Below are positions 10,015-20,839 of a stretch of DNA of 64,000 bases, one piece after another; positions within the stretch are counted from its first letter, which is position 1; each line of letters opens with the position of its first letter. A program made the position numbers and the translations under genes. The notes below the pieces were generated by a model. That model searched no databases. It saw only the letters and a program-made list of their open reading frames with translations, and was not told the DNA's origin. Origin of the DNA: Sphaerosporella brunnea (lineage: Eukaryota > Ascomycota > Pezizomycetes > Pezizales > Pyronemataceae); contig VXIS01000068.1 in assembly GCA_008704415.1 (NCBI GenBank), forward strand, positions 104,263-168,262, given 5' to 3'.

Positions 10015-11100
10015 TCACTGCCCCTTCTTCTCATCTTGCTTTTGCGCCTCCTCCTCAAGCCATTGCAAGCTCCTCACCAGTCCGTCCTGCAGACTCCACA
10101 GTGGCCGATATCCCAGCAATGATTTCGCCTTGCGGATATCGAAGTACCTGTTCCAGCACGAGAACTTGACTCTGAACCTGGTCAACCCAGGCTCCTTCCC
10201 CATGAGCCAAGCGAACGTCTCCGCCGCGCCGGCAAGGATGACTCCCGTCTCCCTCGGCATCTTGATGTAGTACGACGGGTAGTGAATCCTGAGGGCCCAT
10301 ACAGCGCGGGGGAAGTCCCAGAAGTAGACCGGCTCGCCGTTGGTGATGATGAAGGTTTCACCATCGACGGTGGATTCAGACTTGGGAATTTTTGCAGCCT
10401 CGAGGGCGACGAGCTTTTCGGCAGCGAGGATGTGGGCATACGCACTGTTGCCGATGTAGGTGAAGTCGAAGAGATTCGTGTTGTCGCCTATCTGGAACTT
10501 GGTTTGGCCATTCTTTAGCACTTGTAGCATGCCTGGTAGCGTCTGTCGGTCGCCCTCACCGAAGAGCCCAGATAGTCGCAATGCGCAGGTCAACATGCCG
10601 CCTGCGCGATTGGCTTTGAGAACCATCTCCTCCCCGATTGCTTTCGTCTCCGTGTACGGATCCAGCGCCTTGGTGGGAATCGGTGCCGTCTCGTTGAGGT
10701 TTATGACATCGCTCTCACCGTCGAAGAGGACGGAGGCAGAGCTGGTCCACACGAAAGCTTTCACGCCGGCGTCCCGCGAGGCCTCGAGACAGATGCGGGT
10801 ACCCTCGACGTTGACCTTGAAGTAGACCTCCTTTCCAAGTCCGTGGACGGGGGAGACAGTATCAATGACGGTCTCGGGTTTCTCCTTCGCGAGCACAAAG
10901 TCGACCGAAGCACGCGACGTGATATCGCCATCGTAGTAGTTGATCCCTGGAAACCGGTTTACGTTCGTGCGTAGATCTAGCACCGAGATGATGGTTTCTG
11001 CGTGCTGCTCACGTAGGATCTTGACGACGTGGTGGCCCAGGAAACCGCAGCCACCGATGACGAGCACGGATTTTAGGGGAGTGGCTTTGTCGCTGGTCAT
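10015..11100 (-). CDS. ERG26: Sterol-4-alpha-carboxylate 3-dehydrogenase, decarboxylating
   Basis: Oxidises and decarboxylates C4-carboxysterols in ergosterol synthesis, acting at the ER with Erg25, Erg27 and Erg28. Single exon of 361 residues from the chosen ATG at 11,100 (MTSDKATPLKS). An in-frame ATG at 11,157 would add a poorly conserved 19-residue extension, so the shorter start, ten residues before the Rossmann fold, is preferred. The NAD-binding motif is VLVIGGCGFLGHHVV (GGxGxxG). 'VDTVSP' and 'NVEGT' landmarks follow, then 'WTSSASVLFDG' and the catalytic YTETK (YxxxK). 'LRLSGLFGEGD' and 'FDFTYIGNSAYAHILA' are typical of the 3-beta-HSD/Erg26 family. The C-terminus 'KAKSLLGYRPLWSLQDGL' matches the family end. 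It is divergent from the uL1 gene. Confidence 0.93.
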   Translation of the reverse strand: MTSDKATPLKSVLVIGGCGFLGHHVVKILREQHAETIISVLDLRTNVNRFPGINYYDGDITSRASVDFVLAKEKPETVIDTVSPVHGLGKEVYFKVNVEGTRICLEASRDAGVKAFVWTSSASVLFDGESDVINLNETAPIPTKALDPYTETKAIGEEMVLKANRAGGMLTCALRLSGLFGEGDRQTLPGMLQVLKNGQTKFQIGDNTNLFDFTYIGNSAYAHILAAEKLVALEAAKIPKSESTVDGETFIITNGEPVYFWDFPRAVWALRIHYPSYYIKMPRETGVILAGAAETFAWLMGKEPGLTRFRVKFSCWNRYFDIRKAKSLLGYRPLWSLQDGLVRSLQWLEEEAQKQDEKKGQ

Positions 11101-11538
11101 TTTGGACGGGGCCCGAAAGGTACAACTGGGTGGATGTTGTGGTGGTGTGTGGTGCACATCTTCAGGAGAACTGACATCTGTCTTGGATGGATGGGGATCG
11201 GCTGGGAGCTCAGCGCAATTAGTCGCGTTTTACGCGCTCCTACACCATCGCGGCTGGGTCGAAGCCTGGGAAAATAAAAGTCATGAATAATTGGGGCTAC
11301 CAATAATTGGAAACCTCTTGGCCTCTGTCTTTGCCATAAAGACAGCCGTTCCATGAATTTTACAAATGTCGAGTGCTCAGGGCCCAGCCGCGGCAGTCAC
11401 AGGGAGCGCCAAGACTCCACCACGGCCAGCGCACAAATCCCAGGTTTGTCAAATCCAGCTTCAGAAGTTTACCGTGACAACCAACAACCCGCACATATTC
11501 CTCACCAAACGAGATTTCGCTTGGAAGACTGATTCAAG
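11101..11538. promoter_or_regulatory. Divergent promoter region of ERG26 and the uL1 gene
   Basis: 438 bp separate the two start codons. I see no confident TATA box or conserved ribosomal-protein promoter motif. Confidence 0.4.
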
Positions 11539-12382
11539 ATGTCAAAGATCACAGTCGGTACGTTTTACACGCCGTGCGCCCGCGAATTCGACGAAAACCA
11601 CGAACTTTTCTCGCTGACGATAATGGATTGCTACAGCCGGAGTGCGTGGAAACGTCAAGGAGCTCCTCCACTACTCCCTTGAGGAGAAGAAGAGGAACTT
11701 CCTCGAGACCGTTGAGCTTCAGATTGGTCTTAAGAACTACGACCCTATGCGTGACAAGCGTTTCTCCGGAACCGTCAAGCTGCCCGTTGTTCCTCGCCCG
11801 AACATGAGCGTTTGGTAGCTACCTTCTACCACTCACATACAAATGGGCCTCGATCTGACACGTTGGCGATAGCATTCTCGGTGACCAGCACGACATCGAC
11901 CGTGCCAAGCACCACGGCTTCGAGTTCATGAGCGTCGACGACTTGAAGAAGCTCAACAAGAACAAGAAGCTGATCAAGAAGCTCGCTCGCAAGTACGATG
12001 CTTTCATTGCCTCTGAGCAGCTGATCAAGCAGATCCCCCGTCTGCTCGGTCCCGGTCTTTCCAAGGCTGGAAAGTTCCCCACCCCGGTCTCCCACGCTGA
12101 GGACCTTGCCGCCAAGGTCAACGACGTCAAGAGCACCATCAAGTTCCAGCTCAAGAAGGTCCTGTGTCTCGGTGTTGCCGTCGGAAACGTTGGCATGACT
12201 GAGGACCAGCTCATCGGAAACATCATGTTGTCCATCAACTACTTGGTGTCTCTGCTCAAGAAGGGATGGCAGAACGTTGGCTCCTTGACTATCGTACGTA
12301 TACTCGTGTGGTGAGATTGTTGTGCAGATTGCTAACCCCCGAATAGAAGGCGTCCATGTCTCCCCCCAAGCGTCTCTACTAG
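11539..12382 (+). CDS. RPL10A: 60S ribosomal protein uL1 (L10a)
   Basis: Component of the large-subunit L1 stalk near the E site. Four exons (11539-11557, 11637-11814, 11873-12293, 12347-12382) join in frame to 217 residues, the usual eukaryotic L10a length. The first exon encodes only MSKITV and a split codon. The second reads [36 protein letters not shown]... and ends VPRPNMSV. The third runs from [33 protein letters not shown] through '[15 protein letters not shown]' to '[14 protein letters not shown]'. The last supplies [12 protein letters not shown] start within exon 2 or 3 would lose conserved sequence. Codons favour C-ending forms, as expected for high expression. Confidence 0.96.
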
Positions 12383-12913
12383 ATGCGCCCAATCGCCATG
12401 ACTTGATATCTAGTCTGTGTAATAGAATCGAGTGACATAGTGTGAATGAGCGGTCAACGGTAGTCATAGAATTACTGTACTGAGCAGTGAGGTCCTTTTT
12501 GTGACACGAATAATTAACGGACCAGCGCTCTGTGACAAAAATAATGCACGGGTCCGAGACGCTGCGCCGTAAAATGTAGTTATCGCATAACCACCATTTG
12601 AAGCATTGCCGTGACGCCCGAACCTCATTGCTTGCCACAGTGTTTCAATCGATACTTATCTGATCATTTCGTGTGCAGATACACCGGAGAAACCGATGCT
12701 AATGGCAGATTATTGATCAGAGGAACGCCACCAGTAAATCGCATTTAAACAGACATCTTGCCCTGGCCTTTTTGGTGTCAACAACACATCGGGATCACAT
12801 TTTCTATCACTCATGTTCACATAGGCAGAATAACCGTTACTTTTGTTTGTCCGCAAACCCAGTTAATTTTTATTCGAAATCATGACCCATTTTCCCAAAC
12901 CGAGCTGATCCGT
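12383..12913. other. Convergent intergenic region, no gene seen
   Basis: 531 bp between the 3' ends of two ribosomal protein genes. Nothing gene-like found. Confidence 0.5.
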
Positions 12914-13649
12914 TTATTTGAGGGGAATGAAACGAGAAGAGTGGGTAGCTCCGATACCGGGACGACCGTGCTTGACCGGCTTGCTATAAAACGACCTCCG
13001 TCAGCGCTGTTACGAAGGCAGGCACAATTAGGGGCCGCTTACTAGGAGATGGAGAACTCGGCCAAGTAGTGACCAACCATCTCGGGCTTGATCTCAACCT
13101 GGTTGAACTCCTTTCCAGAGTAGATACCGATGACGGAACCGATCATCTCGGGGACGATGATCATGTCACGGAGGTGGGTCTTCACGAGGTCGGGCTTCTC
13201 GTTGGGCTTGGCCTCCTTCTTAGCCTTGCGGAGCTTCTTGATCAGGCCCATAGGCTTGCGCTTGAGACCGCGGTTGAACCTTCTGCGGGCACGAGCGTGG
13301 ACGAGGTCGCGGAGCTCCTCAGAGGAGAGGTCAAGGAGCCTGTATTTCACCGCGCGTTAGCTTCGCGCTTCGGCGAAAGAAATACACGTGACCGAAGCGG
13401 CCAATCGCGAAAAATAAAGGCGACGTACTGGTCGAGATCGACGCCACGGTAGGAGAACTTGCGGAAAGTTCTGGCCTTCTTCTTCTCTGTTCTAGTGGGT
13501 TAGGTTATCCCCATTGAAGAACGAGAGACGATTTCAGCCGGACGTACCCTCAGCAGCAACGGGGTCCTAGAGACAGCTTGTTAGCCACAAGTTCCCCGAA
13601 CTTCATATCGCATGGGAAAATTTCGACTCACGTAGTCAGCGTCAGCCAT
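12914..13649 (-). CDS. RPS15: 40S ribosomal protein uS19 (S15)
   Basis: Small-subunit head protein near the decoding centre. Five exons on the minus strand (13632-13649, 13548-13566, 13429-13486, 13043-13339, 12914-12983) join to 153 residues, the normal length. Exon 1 is MADADY and exon 2 is only 19 nt. Exons 3 and 4 read [19 protein letters not shown], then [24 protein letters not shown]... to [10 protein letters not shown]. The large exon appears to stop after EFSIS, but that TAG spans a donor (TA|GTAAGC). The spliced product continues with [23 protein letters not shown], the universally conserved uS19 tail. It is divergent from the eL30 gene. Confidence 0.95.
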
Positions 13650-13973
13650 TTTGATGGATCTGGTTTGGTGAACTGGGTCGGTGAGGTCGGGCGGCGTGTT
13701 TTATCGGTCGGCGAGGGGGTTTGTCGAGGTTCTGAATGCGGCTGTTTGGACTTTCGATATGGTGGAATTGCCTCTAGCGTGGGGTTTGTGTGTGTGGGAC
13801 TGGGGTTTTTAGGGCAAAGCAGCCGCCGCGCGAGCACAACACGCACAAACCCGAAGCGAAAAAGTAACTCACGACGCAGCGACCAACTTCAACCCTTCAA
13901 CAACCGACAATCGACGATACCGGAGTACTTCCTAAAAAAACCTCTTCAGCAAAACAACCCAGGAAGTGCAGAG
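13650..13973. promoter_or_regulatory. Shared promoter of RPS15 and RPL30
   Basis: 324 bp separate the start codons of two divergent ribosomal protein genes, so both core promoters must lie here. It contains a TTTTTAGGGC element (about 13,806). TTAGGG-type sites bound by Tbf1-like factors occur in ribosomal protein promoters of several fungi, but a single match is weak evidence. Confidence 0.45.
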
Positions 13974-14504
13974 ATGGCCCCCACCAAGAAGACCAAGAAG
14001 ACTGGTTCCGACTCCATCAACTCGCGCTTGGCGCTTGTGATGAAGTCTGGAAAGTACGTCCTCGGATACAAGTCGACGCTGAAGACCCTCCGTTCCGGCA
14101 AGGCCAAGCTTGTCATCATTGCCGGTATGTCCAATGCCGCCGGAAACCCGTTTGAAGCACGAAAATCTAACGATATATGCGCAGGCAATACTCCCCCTCT
14201 CCGGAAGTCGGAGCTCGAGTACTACTCCATGCTCGCCAAGTGCAACGTCCACCACTTCGCTGGTAACAACGTAAGAATCCCGCTGCGCCTCGACTCTGTG
14301 GAGACCTGTATATTGCGAAGAAATTCGTGAAAGGGTCTCCATCCCTGAGAAGAAGCATTTACTTGTGCTTCGGAGGGAACCGTTTTGCTGATTCGATTGG
14401 GAGGACAGATTGAGCTCGGTACCGCCTGCGGTAAGCTCTTCCGCTGCTCCACCATGGCCATTCTTGACCAGGGTGACTCCGACATCCTTTCCTCCAACGC
14501 CTAA
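13974..14504 (+). CDS. RPL30: 60S ribosomal protein eL30 (L30)
   Basis: Large-subunit protein at the subunit interface. Three exons (13974-14124, 14185-14270, 14409-14504) join in frame to 110 residues, a normal length. The sequence starts [19 protein letters not shown] and continues [31 protein letters not shown]. Exon 2 supplies [28 protein letters not shown] and exon 3 [27 protein letters not shown], all signature L30 sequence. In yeast L30 autoregulates splicing of its own pre-mRNA; I did not find that kink-turn here. Confidence 0.95.
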
Positions 14505-15387
14505 GCGTATCCGATCATGAGAAAATAATGAGATATTCTTCTTTCGATCGCCTACTTTGCAGACGCGGTGATTTCAGACTCGTAATTCCAACCGCCCCAA
14601 CTCTCAGTTTAGGAGCCAAAAGCGCCGACTTGCTAGTCTTCTGCGAGTGACATCTCATGAACAACACCACATCCTGTCCCTCGTCTCCCCATCATATTTC
14701 CTCACCATCCTCCAACAAAAGACCCAAATCCTCCATCCCCGACCAAGCCACACCTGAAAAAAAATCAACGTCACTAGCCCGCCACTATCACTCTCGTCTG
14801 CTAGGGGATCACGCCATCATGACGGCGTCACTGATAGGGTTGCGCTAGCGACAGATCATGATGACGGATAAAAAATAATTGATGACCACAACTCATAACA
14901 GAAGTTCATCCTCCAACTCTACCAATGCGTTTTCGCCGAAACAGAACCATGAGCGCGCCTCAGGCTCTCGAGTCTTGCGGTCCAGCACCCGCTATGCATG
15001 AGTTTGAGCCGGTCGACGGACGTCCAGCTAATGGCCGAATCTAGCTACAGCAGGATCCAAAGGATTGCGCTTTGCATCCTGAATAAGCTGTGCGCAGAGA
15101 AGCATTGCTGTGAAGGCACAGAATCCGCTGGGGTGTGCAACAGCCGTAAGAATTGTCCTTTCCATCCCAAACAGGTGAAGTAGAAACAAAAGAGCTCTCA
15201 TGGGCATTCTATGAACCCCTCCTTAAGTTTAGTATTCTTTGTGGGCGGCGGTAGTGGGCGAGGATGTGGGCGCCGCCATGAGGTCACAATCGTCCTTCGC
15301 CGATTTCACGGATCATCACGACCTCTCACTGACGATCTTTTACGACTGTTCAACGTTATTTATCGAGCCCTACCCGCCTTCCGGTGC

Positions 15388-15418
<31 letters not shown>

Positions 15419-15444
15419 TCTCCGCCAAACGCCAAAACGAATGA
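14505..15444. other. Gene-poor intergenic sequence
   Basis: No coding gene recognised. A homopolymer A run of about 28 nt lies at 15,391-15,418. Near 14,811-14,830 and 14,855 there are short GC-rich near-palindromes around CGCCATCATGACGGCG. Confidence 0.4.
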
Positions 15445-15548
15445 TGAAAGGAGTGGGACTTGAACCCACGCTCAGTTTCCCGAACCAGGAGATTAGACAT
15501 TAAGGTTGAACCCCAACCTGGCGCCATAGCCAACTCGGCCATTTTTGT
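15445..15548 (-). pseudogene. Type II (Leu-like) tRNA relic
   Basis: Read on the minus strand it has U8-GGCCGAG at the D arm, an anticodon stem CCAGG/CCTGG, an extra arm of class II type, and a perfect T arm GTGGG-TTCAAGT-CCCAC. The 3' acceptor strand TCCTTTC does not pair with the A-rich 5' side (about 3 of 7 pairs). The anticodon loop would present GGG before a long insertion, which no class II tRNA uses. I read it as a decayed tRNA-Leu-like gene. An intron that I folded wrongly is the main alternative. Confidence 0.5.
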
Positions 15549-15619
15549 TTTGTTTTAATCATACTGTATTCGGCCGCTTGCGGCCATGAAATACGGGCTA
15601 TATACACAAGCCTACCCTT

Positions 15620-15666
15620 GAACCTCATGTGTCCACAGACGGGCGACCAACTCGGCCATCTTGCCT
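15620..15666 (-). pseudogene. Fragment of a class II tRNA 5' half
   Basis: The minus strand reads GGCAAGATGGCCGAGTTGG, a good acceptor strand plus D arm. What follows does not fold into an anticodon arm. It lies about 100 bp from the relic at 15,445 and shares its D-arm sequence. Confidence 0.4.
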
Positions 15667-16026
15667 TGCGTGTTTGAGTGGGCTGCTTCGCATTAAATAG
15701 GGTGGAGGACTAAATGGCCAAAGGAAAGAGGTGGCGGAGGGTAGGGTTGGTGTCGGGGGGAAAAGCGGGTTTGACGATTTCCAAAATTGAGGGTTGTGGC
15801 CGGTTCCTTAAAGACGCAGCCATCTAGCGCAGTATGAGCCGTTGCTGAGATACAGAGATTTGTAACGATCAACCGACGTGAAGAGTGTCCCTAACGCTAT
15901 TTCAAGTGAGTGAAATTACATGAAAACGCCAACGTTGAAAATGAAAACCTGGAACATTGATGGAAAATCCGCGACTTCCGAGGACTCGGCGAGGAGTAAA
16001 AAAAAAATCAAAATACAACGATCGTA

Positions 16027-16106
16027 TGACCACGGCAGGGATCGAACCTGCAATCTCTTGATTACACACATCGTAGTCAAGCGCCTTGCCATTGGGCCAC
16101 GCGGCC
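16027..16106 (-). tRNA. tRNA-Arg(ACG), short intron
   Basis: Mature sequence as in the copy at 4,782: acceptor GGCCGCG/CGTGGTC, anticodon ACG, T arm GCAGG-TTCGATC-CCTGC. The intron differs in sequence and is about 8 nt (gene length 80 nt). Confidence 0.92.
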
Positions 16107-17584
16107 AGTTGATATTGAAACGGCTCGTTTTACCAATCTGAAGAATTTCTATTGTGCTCAGCCTCTCTATCCTCGGGCAACGATAACTACTGGATTCATC
16201 GAGTCTCCCGGCAGTATATCTAACTTGGTACTGTTACGGCGTAGCAAGGATACCTAGATCAGTGATCTAAATCAAAGGAACTGCATTGCTCTTTCGGCCG
16301 CCACAGCTGCCATGGAATGGAAGACCTCATAAGCAGGCTCCGCGATACCATGATCCCAATTGATTGTAGTAACTGCAATGCCGGCATCGTATGCAGACTA
16401 TCTGAATCGGTTGAGTAGCGTTGTCTTATATGTAAGATACACCGTCAAAGCAGCAGCACAATTCCAAGAAACAGCAGGGGAGAGCAATCGAGTGACAACT
16501 GAGGTGGTGGTTCCCCGACATCTCCACCAACCCCCCGCCCCCGCAACGCCTCTACCCTCGTGCCGCAGAGTCGAAGGGAGTATCTTGTCAGGGAAACAAG
16601 GCAACGGATCTTACTGGCAGTACGGACTCTGCCGCAAAATCTGGTGACTCTGAGCGTCCAAACACCGCCTTTCAAAACACCGGCATCCATTGGTGATATG
16701 TTTCCATGTAGGAGTGACGGTGACCAACAGGTTAGGTTCCTACGTACGAACATACCTAGTGGCTATGGTTCCGCCGGGGATGGATACTTGTTAGCTGCTA
16801 AAATACTGAATTATACACATTTTCCGAGCAGTCATCCGGGTAGATGTCGCTTTTAGGCTCCGAAAATTCGCCTCTAAACTTCTGCCCTCTACAACATCGA
16901 CTCCTCTAAAGTACTGACAGCTCTTCGAAGTGAACGGTACTGAACCCGTGTCTTATATCCTGAGGGTCCCGCCGTTGGTGTTCCCTCTCGTTTGGACTTG
17001 GTGCTAGGAGGGGAAACACTCTACATACTACGCAATGCGGTTGGGGCATTATGCGTCATAGAGGCAGTCCTGCCGTGGCCATCCGTTAAATAAAACGGGC
17101 CACAAGAAATAGAAAAAGATATGTATACCTGGCAGTCCAGAGCCAGCCTGCAGTGCTGTTCGCTCCGGAGCTCGCTCTCCTACAACGCTTGTACCCGGCA
17201 TCCTGAAATTGACCGGTCCTTTGCAACAGCCATGCCCCCTCAGTCCGATAATTATGCCTTGCCGCAGGTTTTTCCGTTACGATCTGCCACAATTATGAGG
17301 CTCGATGCTTGCTACAGGTAGTCAGGAGCCGCTGGTCCGGCGGTTTGTAAGGCCATCCTTGAACTTTAGCCCTACCCGCCGCTTGACATCGGCTCCACTA
17401 GAGCAACAATAAGCTCGTGATTGATGATATACGTATATCCCGCAGTTCCCTGCCGCTGCTGCTTAAACTACTCTCCGAACTTTACAAACATAAATCCACC
17501 CACTTGAGGTTTCCCATAAAGCTCTGCTCCACCTCCCTTCCAAGTGGGAACCAAGTTCGCAAACCTTCATGCTCAATTCATATT
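16107..17584. other. Intergenic, no gene recognised
   Basis: 1.5 kb between tRNA-Arg genes, with only short random ORFs. A loose similarity links about 16,860-16,915 to about 17,355-17,405 (ctaaacttctgccct versus ttgaactttagccct, then catcg(a/g)ctcc), perhaps a decayed repeat. Confidence 0.3.
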
Positions 17585-17668
17585 GGCCGCGTGGCCCAAT
17601 GGCAAGGCGCTTGACTACGACTCCTCAGTGGTATCAAGAGATTGCAGGTTCGATCCCTGCCGTGGTCA
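17585..17668 (+). tRNA. tRNA-Arg(ACG), third intron type
   Basis: Same mature tRNA as the other three copies, with a different intron of about 12 nt after the ACG anticodon. Length 84 nt. Confidence 0.92.
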
Positions 17669-18754
17669 CTCTGTGGGTGAATGCTCTTTATGAGTGTTTC
17701 TTTTTTTGTTTTGCCCCTTTGTGTGTTGGGGGGGCGTGGGGGGTTTATTAGGCATGGCCATTTGAATTTTTTTTTCTTGCCCGGCCAGTGGGGCTTGTAA
17801 ACGGTGAGCGCATGAAGTCGCGACATTGCCTTTTGCAAGCCTTTGTAAGCTGGGGGCTTGCCTTCGAAAAGGTGAAACTCGCCTGAGAAGACTCTGGGAG
17901 CTGCCATATGAAGGTTGTATCTTTTTTTTTAGTTTTTGGAACGTGAAGGGATGCTTTCTGGCCAGTTGGGCCCAGCTGGTGGCCGAGTTGATCGTGGCGT
18001 TGATCGTGGTGCTGCTGCTGCCAGTGGTTCTTCAACAAAGCGGTGATGCTCTACTCTTAAATCTATGATCTATAAGTTTCCTACGGGTTAGAGGGCCTCC
18101 CAACAACATCCAGTCGCGCTATCCCCCAACAAACGCACGATATGGGGCCCGGCCGTCCAGTTTCTGGACATACAGTCACTGGCCGCAACTGCCAAGGGGG
18201 GGCGGGCCGATCCGGGTGAATGTGGCCTGGCCAGCGTTGGCTCATCTGGCCGAGCCCGGGGTTGAAGTAAACTAGGAACCATCGAATTATAGAAGATCCA
18301 TACTTCCTACACGTCCCGATCACGCCACCGAGGCCAGCCTCCTCTTCAGCCCAACCCGGCCTACCTCCTGGCTCAGGCACAGCCCGAGCTGGCCTCCACA
18401 ACCCATGTTAGGCGTTGTGTTGTAATGCAAGCAAGGACTTGAACTATGTATAATTGATGGCGCACGAACGACGAGTGACCAACCGTGAGTCGCTCGCTTC
18501 TTTTCTTTCTGTGCCCCATGTTGAAGAAGTCAACCCAAACTGCTGTTGGTTGCCGCCCCCCCCCCACTCTAGATAATAATAACCCTGGCGATTTCATCTA
18601 GAAGCAGAAGAACAAAAAGCCACTCTAAGTGATGCCAAAACAGCTATATTCCAACCCAAACCGAGCGGGAAGTGATCATGAGTGGACTTGCCAAAAAAAA
18701 ACAAGGGCGGGACAGGGCGAAGGCACCGTGAGAACCAAAAAAAAAAAAAACTTT
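17669..18754. other. Intergenic, no gene recognised
   Basis: 1.1 kb without a supportable gene. It contains a short G run near 17,730 and T-rich stretches. Confidence 0.35.
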
Positions 18755-18840
18755 TGACCACGGCAGGGATCGAACCTGCAATCTCTTGATTCCAATTGTT
18801 TCAATCGTAGTCAAGCGCCTTGCCATTGGGCCACGCGGCC
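18755..18840 (-). tRNA. tRNA-Arg(ACG), same intron as first copy
   Basis: 86 nt, same sequence and intron as 4,782-4,867 but on the opposite strand. The identity ends at the gene borders, as far as I compared. Confidence 0.93.
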
Positions 18841-19621
18841 ATCTCCTGTTCTTGTCTTTCCCCCATTCAACTTAAGCTCCCCCTCGAAACTATGTATATA
18901 ATATTCTTCGGCCCCGGCATCAAGTACGCGGGTGAGATGACACCTTCCCCTCCAACGCCCATAAGAACCACAGTATCGCGCCGGACAGCGCAATAGATAT
19001 TTAAATTTAACTTTATTCCCTCGCCACCGCCGCAGTAGGTAGGGTAGATAGAGTATCAAGTATCAATCAAGTAAAACAAGAGAAAGGAAAAAAAAAAGCA
19101 GTAACTCCCAAAAACCCCTTCAACAGACAGACGAACAAGAAAAAAAAAGGGAAACACGTACATACAGAACCCCCTCCCCGGCAAAGCGATATCATATGGA
19201 ATACAAGAAGACGTAGTAGTAGCAATAAGGTAGTAGGTAGTAAAAAGTCAAGTAAAAGAACAAAAACACGTTATGGTAATAGTGGTAATTGATAAGTCCG
19301 TCAAGAAAAAATAAGACAAATACTATCCGAAAACCCCGAATGAAGGAAACAAAGAGAGTAGTAAGTAGTACATACCCAGCCGTCCGCAACCAAACAAAAG
19401 CAGTACATAGCAGAAAAGAAGGGGGGCATGGAAGGGGCATTATGTAAATCGTCGTGACAATTCATTACACAGATATACCGGTATAGACGTGAAGACGTGA
19501 GACTCTAGATTTTACCTTTGGGTTGGAGGTGGGCTTGAAAAATAGATGAAAACGAAAAAGGGTGCGAAAAATAAAAGCGCCTTCCATGCGGTAACCTTTA
19601 TCATGAAAATGCCGGAATGAC
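18841..19621. other. Intergenic / 3' flank of CAF40
   Basis: About 780 bp, purine-rich with many short AGTA and A-rich tracts (for example about 19,080-19,330). It probably includes the 3' UTR of the minus-strand gene that ends at 19,622. Confidence 0.35.
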
Positions 19622-20839
19622 CTATTCAGCAACGCAGTCCGATAGGTTTATCAAGAGCTGCGCAAGGCAGCGTTTCGTGGCCGCGTCGTCGCGGAGAACA
19701 GACGAGAAGGTTGCATCTCGCAGCGGTTCCGGGAGACATTGACGCAGCGCCTCCCTGGCCCGAGGATTGTCGCTCAGACTATTTCGTGGTCAGCACTTCA
19801 CACACCTCACGCAACGGTAGATGGGATGAAATCAAAGCAACATACCGAAGGAAACACCGTACGACGTGCTTGAGTAGCCGTACGGTCTGTTGCTCGACCA
19901 GCTGAGAAACCATGTTGCTCAGCACCGTGCCGACTGCATAGAACCGTTCGTACGTCTGGCAGATGTATTGCAGGCCCATGTCATCCAGCAGGATCTTCTG
20001 CACGATGAAGATCGCCACCGTCTTTGACAGCTCAGAACCCGTCTCCATGATACGCAAGCACAACGGAATTATCTCAGTCGACAACAGGAAGTTGATGACA
20101 TCAGACGAGTCATTCTTGACGAGCGCTCCAATAACACCGAGCGACGTCAGCCGCAGGTATTCGAAGGGTCTGGACTTGGAGGTCGTGTTGAGGAACGGAT
20201 ATAGAAAGAGTGGAATATGAGCTACGAGTTAAGATTAACATTCAAGCTTCTTTCCCAAGAGCTTGCGTAGCGTACCGTTTAGGAACAAGCCTCGGGTATC
20301 ATTGTGAGACGCCACACACTGTAGGAGGGCAAGAGCATTGCATACTCTGTTAGATGCGGAGGCGGTCAAGCTCGAGGGCATGAGCAGGGGGTAAACTGAG
20401 ATGATTTCTTGGAGCAGGGAGGTCATTACACCTGAGTAGAGGGTCTAAAGGTTAATATCTACCGCGTTCTTCGGAGGAGAGAAGGGCCTAAGCAGCACGC
20501 ACCAACTGAATGCCACAATATGACAGCCAGGTCTTCGACTTGTTCCCGCTTCTTGCTCAGTTCCAGCAACGCAGTCTCCCGCCTCTCACCCTGCACCAAC
20601 TCCATGATCCACGTATAGACCTTCGCGTCTTCGTCGGTGATGGTCGAGCGAGGAGCGTTCAACATGCCACCGGTAGGGGCTGGTGCGGGGGACGAGTGGG
20701 TGGGTATCGTCAGCGCCCGCGGCTGCGTCATTCCGTAGGCGTTGACATGTTGCTGGTGCTGCTGCTGTTGATTCAACCAGCCGCCGTCGGGATGTGGGAA
20801 GTGCTGGTGCTGAGGGTAGGCCTGGTGAGAGTGCAACAT
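19622..20839 (-). CDS. CAF40: CCR4-NOT subunit Caf40/Rcd1 (CNOT9)
   Basis: Armadillo-repeat subunit of the CCR4-NOT deadenylase complex. Four exons on the minus strand (20503-20839, 20276-20431, 19846-20221, 19622-19778) join in frame to 341 residues. The first 75 residues are Gln/His/Pro-rich and probably disordered. The Rcd1 fold starts at '[43 protein letters not shown]'. It continues with [27 protein letters not shown], and [35 protein letters not shown]. Then come [31 protein letters not shown] and [30 protein letters not shown]. All are near-invariant in the family. The protein ends shortly after [10 protein letters not shown]. Confidence 0.95.

Noticed and set aside
11826..12638. 270-codon minus-strand ORF over the uL1 gene
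   Set aside because: Antisense to a highly expressed, well-recognised ribosomal protein exon; a codon-bias shadow.
13578..14330. 250-codon ORF that would fuse promoter sequence to eL30
   Set aside because: The eL30 product starts at 13,974 and is spliced; the upstream part is promoter and leader, and the ORF runs into introns.
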